64,000 nucleotides of DNA from Variovorax paradoxus (GTDB taxonomy: Bacteria > Pseudomonadota > Gammaproteobacteria > Burkholderiales > Burkholderiaceae_C). The DNA lies in assembly GCA_016806145.1 (NCBI GenBank), contig CP063166.1, positions 62,001 through 126,000 on the forward strand. The letters are read 5' to 3'. The position numbers and the translations under genes were made by a program. The notes beneath the pieces were generated by a model, which was not told the DNA's origin, made no database searches, and was given only the letters and a program-made list of their open reading frames with translations. How positions within the stretch are numbered: the stretch's first letter is position 1; each line of letters starts with the position of its first letter. Of the stretch, positions 16,033 to 24,565 are shown in pieces.

Positions 16033-17457
16033 ATGAGCGCACCCTCCCGAAGCGGCCCGCGCGCCGCCCCCATCGCCGATTCGCTCGCCGAGGCCCTCGC
16101 GCGCCAGATCGCCAGCGGCGCCTACAAGGCCGGCGACAAGCTGCCCTCGCTGCGCGAGCTCGCGCAGCTGCACGGCTATGCCAAGAACACCGTGGTGGCG
16201 GCCTTCGAGAACCTGGTCTCGCGCGGCCTGGTCGAGCCGCGCCGGGGCTCGGGCTATTTCGTGCGCGCGCAGCCGAAGCCCGCGGGCGCCAGGCCGCCCG
16301 AGGACGATGCCGGCAGCCTGGGCCGCGCGATGGACATCGTGTGGCTGATGCGCGAGCAGCTCAAGACCGAGCCCGACGCGGTGGCCGTGGGCGACGGCTT
16401 CCCGCCGGTCGAATGGCTGGCCGACGTGCGGCTGGACAAGTACCACCCGAAGGTGGTGCGCACGGGGCTCGGCGCGCTGTTCCGCTACGGCAGCCGCTTC
16501 GGCTACGGCCCGCTGCGCGAGCACCTGGTGCGCAAGCTGGCCGACTTCGGCATCGGCGCCGAGCCGCGGCAGATCGTGCTCACGCACGGCGCCAACGAGG
16601 CCATGGACATCGTCATCCGCTACTTCGTGCCGCCGGGCGGCAAGGTGCTGGTCGACGATCCCGGCTACTACCCGCTGTTCGGCAAGCTCAAGCTCGCGGG
16701 TGCGCAGATGCTCGCGGTGCCGCGGCTGGCCGACGGGCCCGACCTCGAGGTGCTCGAGCAGCTGCTGGTGGCCGAGCGGCCGCGCCTGTTCTTCACGCAA
16801 TCGCTGGCCCACAACCCCACCGGCTCCGACATCTCGCCGGCCAAGGCCTTTCGCGTGCTGCAACTGGCGCAGAAGCACGACCTGCTGATCGTCGAGAACG
16901 ACCCGCTGGCCGACTTCAAGCCCACCGCGCTGCCGCGGCTGGCGGCGCTCGACCAGCTCGAGCGCACGATCTACATCGGCAGCTTCTCCAAGTCCTTCTC
17001 GGCCGCGCTGCGCGTGGGCTTCGTCGCCTGCGGCGCCGACCTCGCGAGCGATCTCGCCGACCTCAAGGCGCTGATCCACGTGAGCAGCTCGGAGTACGCC
17101 GAGCGCACGGTCGACGTGATCCTCAGCGAGGGCCACTACCAGCGCCACCTGAACCGGCTGCAGAACCGCCTGGGCGAGGCCACGCGCGAGGCGCTGCGCT
17201 TCTTCGATGCGGTGGGCGCCGAGGTGTTCGCGCGCAGCCCGCAGTCGCTCTACGTCTGGGCCGCGCTGCCGGGCGTGGCCGACTCGCTGGCCTTCGCCAG
17301 GGAGCTGCTGCCGCGGCGCATCGTGATGGCGCCGGGCCGCATCTTCAGTGTCGACTCGACCCAGCTGTCGCGCTGGTCGCGCTTCAACGTCGGCGCCATG
17401 GCCGACCCGCGCTTCGCGAAGGCGATGCGCGCCACGCTCAAGCGCACGGGCGGCTGA
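16033..17457 (+). CDS. MocR-type GntR/aminotransferase-fold regulator
   Basis: This is a 474-residue regulator. The GntR winged HTH lies in residues 12-75 (DKLPSLRELAQLHGYAKNTV). A fold type I aminotransferase domain follows, with the LAHNPTGSDIS loop, DDPGYYPLF, and the PLP Schiff-base lysine K320 in GSFSKSFSAALRVGF. MocR proteins use bound PLP to sense amines or related metabolites and usually control the adjacent divergent gene. Here that gene is mvaA with its transporter. The start at 16033 is preferred over upstream in-frame codons, which add a low-complexity tail. The effector is unknown. Confidence 0.9.
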   Translation: MSAPSRSGPRAAPIADSLAEALARQIASGAYKAGDKLPSLRELAQLHGYAKNTVVAAFENLVSRGLVEPRRGSGYFVRAQPKPAGARPPEDDAGSLGRAMDIVWLMREQLKTEPDAVAVGDGFPPVEWLADVRLDKYHPKVVRTGLGALFRYGSRFGYGPLREHLVRKLADFGIGAEPRQIVLTHGANEAMDIVIRYFVPPGGKVLVDDPGYYPLFGKLKLAGAQMLAVPRLADGPDLEVLEQLLVAERPRLFFTQSLAHNPTGSDISPAKAFRVLQLAQKHDLLIVENDPLADFKPTALPRLAALDQLERTIYIGSFSKSFSAALRVGFVACGADLASDLADLKALIHVSSSEYAERTVDVILSEGHYQRHLNRLQNRLGEATREALRFFDAVGAEVFARSPQSLYVWAALPGVADSLAFARELLPRRIVMAPGRIFSVDSTQLSRWSRFNVGAMADPRFAKAMRATLKRTGG

Positions 17458-17481
17458 GGGGGCTGAAGAGGCCGAGCAGGC

Positions 17482-18273
17482 TCAGCGCCCGAACTCGCCG
17501 TGCCGGCCCGCGCCGTTTGCGAAGCGCGCGGCGCCCGCCTCGCCCTCGGCCGCGACGATCGGCACGCCGCGCGCGCCCTCGCGGCGCAGCGCCTCGGCCA
17601 GCGGCAGGTCCCATTGCTCGAAGGCCGAGCGGCGGTCGGCCAGCATGCATTGCTGCGGAAAGGCGGCGATCTGGCGCGCCAGCTCCCGCGCCGCGGCCAG
17701 CGCGCCGCCGGGCGGCACGACGCGGTTCGCGAGGCCCATGGCCAGCGCCTCGGCCGCGCCCACGGGGCGGCCGGTCAGGATCATGTCGAGCGCGCGGCCC
17801 ATGCCCACCAGCCGCGGCAGCCGCACCGTGCCGCCGTCGATCAGCGGCACGCCCCAGCGGCGGCAGAACACGCCGAACACCGCGTCCTCGTCGGCCACGC
17901 GCAGGTCGGCCAGCAGCGCCAGCTCGAGCCCGCCGGCCACCGCGTAGCCGTTGATCGCGGCGATCAGCGGCTTGGACAGCGCCATGCGCGTCGGCCCCAT
18001 CGGTCCGCTGCCGCCGCCCGCGGGATCGAGTTCGTTGCGCCGCGCGGGGTCGCCGACGGCCGTGAGGTCGGCGCCGGCACAGAAGTGGCCGCCCGCGCCG
18101 GTCAGCACCGCCACGCGCAGGGCGTCGTCGGCCTCGAAGCGCTCGAAGGCCGCGCGCAGCCCGGCGGCCACCGCGCCGTCGACCGCGTTGCGCTGAGCAG
18201 GCCGGTCGATGGTGATCGTGAAGATGCCGTCGTCGGCCTCGACGCGCACGCCGGGGGTTTGTTCGGATGCCAT
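17482..18273 (-). CDS. Crotonase-family protein (enoyl-CoA hydratase-like)
   Basis: This is a 263-residue crotonase-fold protein. The CoA-binding oxyanion loop HFCAGADLTAVG (about 63-74) and AVAGGLELAL (111-120) are present. E117 matches the first catalytic Glu of enoyl-CoA hydratase. The second (rat Glu164) falls at C137 in AVFGVFCRRWGVPL, so ordinary hydration is doubtful. The RRWGVPL signature marks a crotonase subgroup of uncertain activity. The gene is divergent from a PaaX-type regulator 80 bases away, which probably controls it. Isomerase, hydrolase or lyase activity on an acyl-CoA remains possible. Confidence 0.85.
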   Translation of the reverse strand: MASEQTPGVRVEADDGIFTITIDRPAQRNAVDGAVAAGLRAAFERFEADDALRVAVLTGAGGHFCAGADLTAVGDPARRNELDPAGGGSGPMGPTRMALSKPLIAAINGYAVAGGLELALLADLRVADEDAVFGVFCRRWGVPLIDGGTVRLPRLVGMGRALDMILTGRPVGAAEALAMGLANRVVPPGGALAAARELARQIAAFPQQCMLADRRSAFEQWDLPLAEALRREGARGVPIVAAEGEAGAARFANGAGRHGEFGR

Positions 18274-18353
18274 GGAGGGGCTCCTTCGGACACAAAATTA
18301 CCGGAGTTGATCGTTCGTGGTCATCGTAGGAAACATTTCTTCATTCCGCAAAC

Positions 18354-19166
18354 ATGACCAAGATCTGTCATGTCGAGATCAGCGTGCCGAGCGCGCCCGA
18401 CCTGATCCTCGACCTGCTGGTGGCCGACGGCGGCACGCTGAGTTCGCAGGCGCTGTGCCGCGCGGGCGCGCTGCTGGGCATCGGCGAGACCACGATGCGC
18501 GTGGGCCTCACGCGGCTCGCGGCCGAGGGCAAGATCGCGCGCGGCGAGCGCGGCAACTACCGGCTCGAGCGCGAGGGCCCGGCGCTGTCGCGCGCGGTCG
18601 ACGGCTGGCTGCACAAGCAGGCGCAGGCCATCGGCTGGCGCGGCGACTGGCTGGCGGTGCACGATGCCGGCGTGGCGCGCGCCGACAAGACCGCCTGGCG
18701 CCGCCACGGCCTCGCGCTCTCGCTGCGCGGCTTCGCGCCGCTGCGGCCCGGCCTGCAGATCCGGCCCGACAACCTCGCGGGCGGCCTCGAGGCCGAGCGC
18801 CGCAAGCTCAGGGAACTGGGGCTCTCGCCCGATGCGCCGGTGTTCCGGCTCGCCGACCTCGACGAGGCGGCGCAGGCGAGCGCGCGCCGGCTGTGGGACG
18901 TGCGCGCGCTGGCCGCGCAATGCCGCCGCCTGCAGGCCGGCCTCGAGCGCAGCGAGCAGCGCCTGCGCACGCGGCCGCTCGAGACGGCCGTGCGCGAATC
19001 GCTGCTGCTGGGCCGCGCGGTCATCGCGCACCTGATCCGCGATCCGCTGCTGCCGGCCGAACTGATGCCGCCCGAGCCGCGCGCCGAGCTGCTCGCGGTC
19101 ACGCGCCGCTACCAGGACACGGCGCGGCAGCTGTGGCGGCAGTGGCTGGCGCTGCCTTCAGCTTGA
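18354..19166 (+). CDS. PaaX-family transcriptional regulator
   Basis: This is a 270-residue PaaX-like protein. The N-terminal winged HTH lies around residues 15-75 (LLGIGETTMRVGLTRLAAEG). A central PaaX domain ('GWRGDWLAVHDAG') and the C-terminal domain with 'AVIAHLIRDPLLPAELMPPE' follow. Classical PaaX represses phenylacetate genes and is relieved by phenylacetyl-CoA. No paa genes lie nearby, so this copy is probably a local regulator of the divergent crotonase gene, responding to some acyl-CoA. It is followed by a REP-like inverted repeat. Confidence 0.88.
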   Translation: MTKICHVEISVPSAPDLILDLLVADGGTLSSQALCRAGALLGIGETTMRVGLTRLAAEGKIARGERGNYRLEREGPALSRAVDGWLHKQAQAIGWRGDWLAVHDAGVARADKTAWRRHGLALSLRGFAPLRPGLQIRPDNLAGGLEAERRKLRELGLSPDAPVFRLADLDEAAQASARRLWDVRALAAQCRRLQAGLERSEQRLRTRPLETAVRESLLLGRAVIAHLIRDPLLPAELMPPEPRAELLAVTRRYQDTARQLWRQWLALPSA

Positions 19167-19175
19167 AAACCCATT

Positions 19176-19237
19176 CCCGTTCGGGCTGAGCCTGTCGAAG
19201 CCTCGCGCAACGCTTCGACAAGCTCAGCGCGAACGGG
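19176..19237. repeat. REP-like inverted repeat, copy 1
   Basis: Two 26-base arms (19176-19201 and 19212-19237) match at 24 of 26 positions when one is reverse-complemented. The core is TTCGGGCTGAGCCTGTCGAA. The same element recurs at 39238-39310. It lies between the convergent paaX-like and fcs genes and may form a transcript-end hairpin. Confidence 0.85.
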
Positions 19238-19252
19238 GTGGGAGACACGACG

Positions 19253-19301
19253 ATTTCTTTCGCGACCTTCGCGAAACCTTCGCGCCCTCTGCGTTCGGCT
19301 G
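19253..19301. repeat. Intergenic repeat ending CTCTGCGTTCGGCTGT, copy 1
   Basis: The stretch TTTCTTTCGCGACCTTCGCG...CCTCTGCGTTCGGCTGT is nearly the same as one half of the inverted repeat at 21173-21289. The copies therefore flank the feruloyl-CoA synthase gene on both sides. It appears to be a dispersed intergenic element of unknown role. Confidence 0.65.
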
Positions 19302-19313
19302 TCCGATCCCGTT

Positions 19314-21122
19314 TCAGCCCAGCCGCACCACCTGCGCATCCTCCGGCGAGCGCGCATGCAGCCGCTGCACGTCGCTCGCGCGCCGCACCAGCACCGCGCG
19401 CTGGTTGATGTAGCCCTTGTCGGTGATCTCGCCCGCATCGAGGCTCGGCGGCTCGCTCAGCACCAGCGCGCAGGCCGGGCACTGCGAGGAGCCCGCGCCC
19501 TCCGCGCGCAAGGCGCGCAGCACGCCGGCGATGCGCTCGGCCAGCGCCTCGGGCGCGAGCGCCGCGCCCTGCGGGCTCGCGAACACCAGCATGCCGATCT
19601 CGTCGCGGTCGTGGCCGGTGAGCACCACGTCCTGCGCATGCGGCGCCAGCAGCGACACCAGCTTCACGCGCAGCGTGCCCACCGACACCCAGGTGCCGGT
19701 CGAGAGCTTGAAGTCCTCGGCCACGCGGCCGTTGAAGATCACGCCGCGCACCGGATCGGCGGGGTCGGCCAGGAAGCCCGCGTCGCCGAGCCGGTAGTAG
19801 CCCTCTTCGTCGAAGGCCTGCGCGGTCTCGCGCGGCGCGCCGCGATAGCCGGGGAACACCGACACGCCCTTCACGCGCATCTCGAGCTTCTCGCCGTTGG
19901 GCACGAACTTCAGTTCCAGCCCCGGCAGCGGCGCGCCGATGCAGCCCGCGCCGTCGAGCTTCCAGTGCGCCGAGGTGATCGCGGGCGAGGTCTCGGTGGC
20001 GCCCCAGGAGGTGGTGAGCCACAGCGGCCGGTCGGGCCGCACGCGCCGCGCCACCGCCTCGAGCCGCTGCCAGGTCGAGGGCGCGAGCGCCGCGGCCGCG
20101 TAGAAGGCCAGCCGCAGGCGCGAGAACACCTCGGTGGCCAGCGTGTCGTCGGCCTCGAGGAAGGGCAGCAGCATGTCGTAGCCGCGCGGCACGTTGAACA
20201 GCAGCGTGGGCTTGACCTCGTGCAGGTTGCGCACCGTCTTCTCGATCAGTCCCGGCGCGGGCCGGCCCTCGTCGATGTAGAGCGCGCCGCCGTTCGCCAG
20301 CACCATGTTCAGGTCGTGGTTGGCGCCGAAGGTGTGGCTCCAGGGCAGCCAGTCGACCAGCACCGGCTTCTCGCGCGCGAGGAAGCGCCAGGTCTGGGCC
20401 ATCATCTGCTGGTTGGCGCACAGCATGCGGTGGGTGTTGATCACCACCTTGGGCTTGCCGGTCGAGCCCGAGGTCAGCAGGTACTTGGCATGGGTGTCGG
20501 GCAGCACCGCCTCGAAGGCCTGCATCACGGCGGGCGTCTCGGCGGTGGCGAGCAATTGCGCGAAGGCCAGCGCGCCGGGGTGCGCTTCGGCGTTGCGGCT
20601 GAACACCGTGACCGCCTCCACGCCGCTGCCCGCGAGCGCGGCGCCGTAGGCCCTGGCGTCCGAGGCATAGATCAGCCCCGGTCGCAGCGCGCGCAGCATC
20701 TCGTGCAGCCGCGAGGGGTCCTTGGCCATGCGCGAATAGGCACTCGACAGCGAGCAGGCCGCACGGCCGATGTGCATCGCGGCCAGCATCAGCACCGCAT
20801 GGTCGATCGCGTTGTCCGACAGGATCACGACCGGCGCGCCGGCCGGCAGGTCGAGGTCGAGCAGGCCCTGCGCCACAGCGCCGATGGCCTGGCGCAGCGC
20901 GCGGTAGTCGAGCCGGCGCCAGTCCGCGCCGCCGTCGTCGCGTTCGGCGAAGGCCAGCGCCCCGGGCGTCTCGCGCGCCCAGCGCTCGATCCATTCGCCG
21001 ATGCAGCGCGCATAGGGCTTCAGCGCCTGCGGCGAGCGCAGCGCGAAGGAGCCGTCGTCGAAGTCGATGCGCACCGTGCGGGGCGGGGCGATGAGGTTTT
21101 CGTCTTGGAGGAAGTCGGTCAT
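19314..21122 (-). CDS. fcs: Feruloyl-CoA synthase-like acyl-CoA ligase
   Basis: This is a 602-residue ANL-superfamily ligase. The ATP-binding P-loop TSGSTGKPKVVINTH is at about 217-231. The adenylation core contains TTSWGATETSPAITSAHW, the segment characteristic of the feruloyl-CoA synthase subfamily. A C-terminal region with GRVAEDFKLSTGTWVSVG and a late lysine (ITDKGYINQ) also fits it. The family activates ferulate, coumarate and related acids with ATP and CoA. The start MTDFLQDENL at 21122 is preferred over an upstream in-frame codon inside a repeat. It is separated by 178 bases of repeat DNA from the dehydrogenase gene, so co-transcription is uncertain. The substrate may not be ferulate, as no vanillin pathway genes are seen. 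Confidence 0.82.
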   Translation of the reverse strand: MTDFLQDENLIAPPRTVRIDFDDGSFALRSPQALKPYARCIGEWIERWARETPGALAFAERDDGGADWRRLDYRALRQAIGAVAQGLLDLDLPAGAPVVILSDNAIDHAVLMLAAMHIGRAACSLSSAYSRMAKDPSRLHEMLRALRPGLIYASDARAYGAALAGSGVEAVTVFSRNAEAHPGALAFAQLLATAETPAVMQAFEAVLPDTHAKYLLTSGSTGKPKVVINTHRMLCANQQMMAQTWRFLAREKPVLVDWLPWSHTFGANHDLNMVLANGGALYIDEGRPAPGLIEKTVRNLHEVKPTLLFNVPRGYDMLLPFLEADDTLATEVFSRLRLAFYAAAALAPSTWQRLEAVARRVRPDRPLWLTTSWGATETSPAITSAHWKLDGAGCIGAPLPGLELKFVPNGEKLEMRVKGVSVFPGYRGAPRETAQAFDEEGYYRLGDAGFLADPADPVRGVIFNGRVAEDFKLSTGTWVSVGTLRVKLVSLLAPHAQDVVLTGHDRDEIGMLVFASPQGAALAPEALAERIAGVLRALRAEGAGSSQCPACALVLSEPPSLDAGEITDKGYINQRAVLVRRASDVQRLHARSPEDAQVVRLG

Positions 21123-21172
21123 CTGGGTGATCTGTTGCGCTGAGGGGCGGCTGCCGAAAGCGGGAGCGGACT

Positions 21173-21289
21173 TCCGGACGCAGAGGGCGCGAAGGTCTCG
21201 CGAAAGACGCAAAAGGAATTCAGAAAAAATCTTTTGGATTTCTCTTTCGCGTTCTTCGCGAGACCTTCGCGACCTCTGCGTCCGGCTGT
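21173..21289. repeat. Inverted pair of the CTCTGCGT... intergenic repeat
   Basis: Two copies of the element lie head to head: one in reverse orientation at about 21173-21222 (GGACGCAGAGGGCGCGAAGG) and one forward at about 21241-21289 (CCTTCGCGACCTCTGCGTCC), separated by an AT-rich centre. The pair could form a long hairpin between the dehydrogenase and fcs genes, and shares its sequence with 19253-19301. Confidence 0.75.
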
Positions 21290-21300
21290 TGGTGTTCGTT

Positions 21301-22248
21301 TCAATCCAGTGTGCCGGTGTCGGCCTTGGCGCGAATCAGGTTCAACAGCAGGGTGTCGCGCGCGGCTTCGAGCTCGGCCGAGCGGCGCGTGCCCAGCTCC
21401 TGCGCCACGCCTTCGCTCACCTGCGCCTGCAGCGCGGGCGTCATCGAGGGCGCGCCCAGGTCCTTCCACCAGTCCTCGATCGGCCCGCCCAGGTGCGCGA
21501 GCACGTGCGCGATGCCGCCCGCGCCGCCCGACAGGTGCAGGTTCATGAACGGTCCCATCACGGCCCAGCGCAGGCCCGGGCCATGCGCGATCGCGGTGTC
21601 GATGTCGGCCACCGAGGCCACGCCCTGCTCGACCAGGTGGAAGGCCTCGCGCCACAGCGCGGCCTGCAGCCGGTTCGCGATGTGGCCCTTGACCTCGCGC
21701 TTCACGTGGATCGGCCGCTTGCCGATGGCCGCGTAGAAGGCCATGGTGCGCTCGATGGTGTCGGCCGACGTGAGCTCGCCGCCGATCACTTCCACCAGCG
21801 GGATCAGGTGCGGCGGGTTGAACGGATGGCCGAGCACCACGCGTTGCGGGTGCACGCAGCCCGACTGCACGCCGCTGATCGCCAGGCCCGAGGAGCTCGA
21901 GGCCAGGATCGCGTCGGGCGGCGCGGCGGCGTCCATGCGGCGGAACAGCTCGATCTTGAAGTCCATGCGCTCGGGGCCGTTCTCCTGCACGAAGTCGGCC
22001 ACCGAGACCGCGTCCTCCAGGCTGTCGTGGAAGCGCAGCCGGTCGACCGACGCGCCCGCGGCCAGCCCGAAGCGCTCGAGCGTGGGCCAGTGCTGCGCCA
22101 CCGCCTGGCGCAGCCGCTCCTCGGCGCCCGGCGAGGGATCGGTCGCGTTGACGTCGAGGCCCTGCGCGAGGAAGTAGGCGGTCCAGCTCGCGCCGATCAC
22201 GCCGGTGCCGACCACCGCGACGCGCCGCACGCCGTGCGCCGCGCTCAT
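21301..22248 (-). CDS. L-carnitine dehydrogenase-like 3-hydroxyacid dehydrogenase
   Basis: This is a 315-residue NAD-dependent dehydrogenase of the 3-hydroxyacyl-CoA dehydrogenase superfamily. The dinucleotide motif is VVGTGVIGASW (about 12-22). The catalytic HPFNPPHLIPLVEV block follows, with the carnitine-dehydrogenase-like 'GPGLRWAVMGPFMNLHLSGG' segment. Single-domain size and these segments resemble L-carnitine dehydrogenases, which oxidise a free beta-hydroxy acid to a beta-keto acid without CoA. It overlaps the binding-protein gene by ATGA and shares a unit with a BKACE gene, the same enzyme pairing as in carnitine catabolism. The actual substrate is inferred, not seen. Confidence 0.83.
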   Translation of the reverse strand: MSAAHGVRRVAVVGTGVIGASWTAYFLAQGLDVNATDPSPGAEERLRQAVAQHWPTLERFGLAAGASVDRLRFHDSLEDAVSVADFVQENGPERMDFKIELFRRMDAAAPPDAILASSSSGLAISGVQSGCVHPQRVVLGHPFNPPHLIPLVEVIGGELTSADTIERTMAFYAAIGKRPIHVKREVKGHIANRLQAALWREAFHLVEQGVASVADIDTAIAHGPGLRWAVMGPFMNLHLSGGAGGIAHVLAHLGGPIEDWWKDLGAPSMTPALQAQVSEGVAQELGTRRSAELEAARDTLLLNLIRAKADTGTLD

Positions 22249-23450
22249 GACTTCCACCGCGCGCAGCGGCTCTCCGCCCTGGTGGTCCAGGCGGCCTCGC
22301 CGCGGATCGCTTCCACCACCTTGTAGTAGTCCCAGGGCTCCTTCGATTCCTCGGGCGACTTCACCTGCATCAGGTGCATGTCGTGCACCATCAGGCCGTC
22401 GTCGCGCAGCCAGCCGCCCTTGACGAACATGTCGTCGAACTTCGTCTTGCGCAGCTGCGCCATCACCTTGTCGGCATCGTCGCTGCCCGCGGCCTTCACG
22501 GCCTGCAGGTACTGCAGCGCGGCCGAGTAGTCGCCGGCATGGAAGGAGGAGGGCATGCGTTTGTGCTTGTCGAAGAAGCGCCGCGCCCAGGCGCGCGCCT
22601 CGGGGCTCTGGTTCCAGTACCAGCTGTCGGTCAGGTACATGCCCTGCGAGGCCTTGAGGCCCAGCGCATGCACGTCGTTGATGGTGATGATCATGCCGGC
22701 CAGCTTCATGTTCTTGCCGATGCCGAACTCGGCCGCCGACTTGATCGCGTTGACCGTGTCGCCGCCCGCGTTGGCCAGCGCCAGCACCTGCGCCTTCGAG
22801 CTCTGCGCCTGCAGCATGAACGACGAGAAGTCGCTCGCGCCCAGCGGATGCTTGACCGAGCCCGCCACGGTGCCGCCGTTCGCCAGCACCGTCTTGGTCG
22901 CGTCGTTCTGCAGCGCGGCGCCGAAGGCATAGTCGGCCGTCACGAAGTACCAGCTCTTGCCGCCGGCCTTGACCACCGCGCTCGCGGTGCCGCGCGCCAT
23001 CGCCACCGTGTCGTAGGCGTAGTGCACCGTGTAGGGCGAGCAGTACTCGTTGGTGAGGCTCGACGCGCCCGAGCCCACCACGAAGTAGGGCTTCTTCTTG
23101 TCCGCCGCCACGCCGGCCATGGCGATGGCCGCGCCCGAGTTGACGCCGCCGATCAGCATGTCGACCTTCTGCACGTCGAACCACTCGCGCGCCTTGGCGG
23201 CGGCGATGTCGGGCTTGTTCTGGTGGTCGGCCGTGACCAGCTCGATCTTCTTGCCGCCGATGGCGCCGCCCATGTCGGCGATCGCCATGCGGATGGCCTC
23301 GGCGCCGGCCGGGCCGTCGTAGTCGCGATACAGGCCCGACATGTCGCTGATGAAGCCGATGCGGATCACGTCGTCGGACACCTGGGCCGATGCGCTTGCG
23401 GAAAAGGCGGTGCCGAGCGCGAGGGCCAGGGCGGTGCGGGAAAGGTTCAT
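22245..23450 (-). CDS. Branched-chain-type ABC periplasmic binding protein (orphan)
   Basis: This is a 401-residue Peripla_BP_6-type receptor with a Sec signal peptide (residues 1-22, ending ASAQ). The mature start is DDVIRIGFISDMSGLYRDYD, and 'MLIGGVNSGAAIAMAGVAAD' is typical of Leu/Ile/Val-type receptors that often bind aromatic or organic acids in Comamonadaceae. No permease or ATPase genes are adjacent, so it must share a transporter encoded elsewhere. Its gene lies between the BKACE and dehydrogenase genes, 38 bases after the first and overlapping the second by 4. This suggests that it captures the pathway substrate. Confidence 0.9.
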   Translation of the reverse strand: MNLSRTALALALGTAFSASASAQVSDDVIRIGFISDMSGLYRDYDGPAGAEAIRMAIADMGGAIGGKKIELVTADHQNKPDIAAAKAREWFDVQKVDMLIGGVNSGAAIAMAGVAADKKKPYFVVGSGASSLTNEYCSPYTVHYAYDTVAMARGTASAVVKAGGKSWYFVTADYAFGAALQNDATKTVLANGGTVAGSVKHPLGASDFSSFMLQAQSSKAQVLALANAGGDTVNAIKSAAEFGIGKNMKLAGMIITINDVHALGLKASQGMYLTDSWYWNQSPEARAWARRFFDKHKRMPSSFHAGDYSAALQYLQAVKAAGSDDADKVMAQLRKTKFDDMFVKGGWLRDDGLMVHDMHLMQVKSPEESKEPWDYYKVVEAIRGEAAWTTRAESRCARWKS

Positions 23451-23488
23451 TCGATCTGTCTCCGTTCGTTGTTCTGGCGGGTGCCGGT

Positions 23489-24409
23489 TCAGCCGAGCGC
23501 GAACTCGGGCCGCGGCGTGCCCACGCGCGGCAGGCCCATGAGCTGGCGTGCCTCGGCGGGCGTCGCCACTTCCATGTCGAGCTCGCGGATCACGCGCACG
23601 ATGCGCTCGGTGAGCTGCACGTTGGTGGCCAGCTCGCCCTGGCGGAAGTAGAGGTTGTCCTCGAGGCCGACGCGCGCATGGCCGCCCAGCAGCAGTGCCG
23701 CCACGTTGGCCTCGAGCTGCGAGGTGCCGATGCCGCTGACGCCGAAGATGCTGCCCTTGGGCAGCGTGTCGACCATCATCTGCAGGAAGCGCGGCGAGTA
23801 GGGCATCGCATTCTGGAAGTTGCGGTGCACGTTCATCACCAGGTTGATGAAGTAGGGCTCGTCGTCGTGGCCCTCGCCGATCAGCGTCGTCGCGTCCTGC
23901 AGGATGTGGGTGGGGCTGAACACCTCCCACTCGGGCTTGATGCCGCGCGCCTTCATGCCGGCGGCGAGTTCGCGCCCGCGCGTGATCGGCGTGTCCATCA
24001 GGATCTGCTTGCCCTCGAAGCTGAGGTTCAGCGTGGTGGCGTCGAGCGTGCACATCTCGGCGCCCGCGTCCATGCCCTTGATGCGTTCCTCCCACGCGAT
24101 CTCCCAGCGGTCGCCGGCCAGCGGCTTGACCATGTCGCCGTGCACGCCGCCGCCGGTGGAGTTGTTGAGCACGATGTCGCAGCCGCCCGCGCGGATGCGG
24201 CTGTTGATCTCGCGGTAGACCTCGGCGTCGCAGGTCGCGCCGTCGTCGGGGCGGCGCGCATGGATCGCCGCCACGCTGGCACCGGCATTCCAGCAGCGCA
24301 AGACATCGGCCGCGATCTCGGCGGGCTGGGTGGGGAGGTGGGGGTTCTGGGACTTGTGCGCCATGCCGCCGGTGGGGGCGATGGTCACGATCACTTTGCG
24401 CTTCGACAT
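23489..24409 (-). CDS. BKACE family beta-keto acid cleavage enzyme (DUF849)
   Basis: This is a 306-residue TIM-barrel enzyme of the DUF849/BKACE family. Family members transfer acetyl from acetyl-CoA onto a beta-keto acid, giving an acyl-CoA and acetoacetate. Visible blocks are [45 protein letters not shown] and the C-terminal [20 protein letters not shown] with VGLEDN. The zinc site is normally H-x-H. Here the corresponding segment reads A-I-H, so the first ligand seems to be replaced. It heads the operon with a receptor and a carnitine-dehydrogenase-like enzyme. Dehydrocarnitine is one candidate substrate among several. Confidence 0.88.
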   Translation of the reverse strand: MSKRKVIVTIAPTGGMAHKSQNPHLPTQPAEIAADVLRCWNAGASVAAIHARRPDDGATCDAEVYREINSRIRAGGCDIVLNNSTGGGVHGDMVKPLAGDRWEIAWEERIKGMDAGAEMCTLDATTLNLSFEGKQILMDTPITRGRELAAGMKARGIKPEWEVFSPTHILQDATTLIGEGHDDEPYFINLVMNVHRNFQNAMPYSPRFLQMMVDTLPKGSIFGVSGIGTSQLEANVAALLLGGHARVGLEDNLYFRQGELATNVQLTERIVRVIRELDMEVATPAEARQLMGLPRVGTPRPEFALG

Positions 24410-24565
24410 GGCGGGGTTCCTGGAGTCCTTCGTGGAGCGCGCCATTATTTTTGGCGCGGGCAGCGCACTCAGTCATCGCGACGACATTCGGGGGCAGGGT
24501 TTACGCGGCGTGCAGGGGCTACAGTCGCCCCTGTCGTCCGCATTCATCCACAACAAGGAGCGCTC

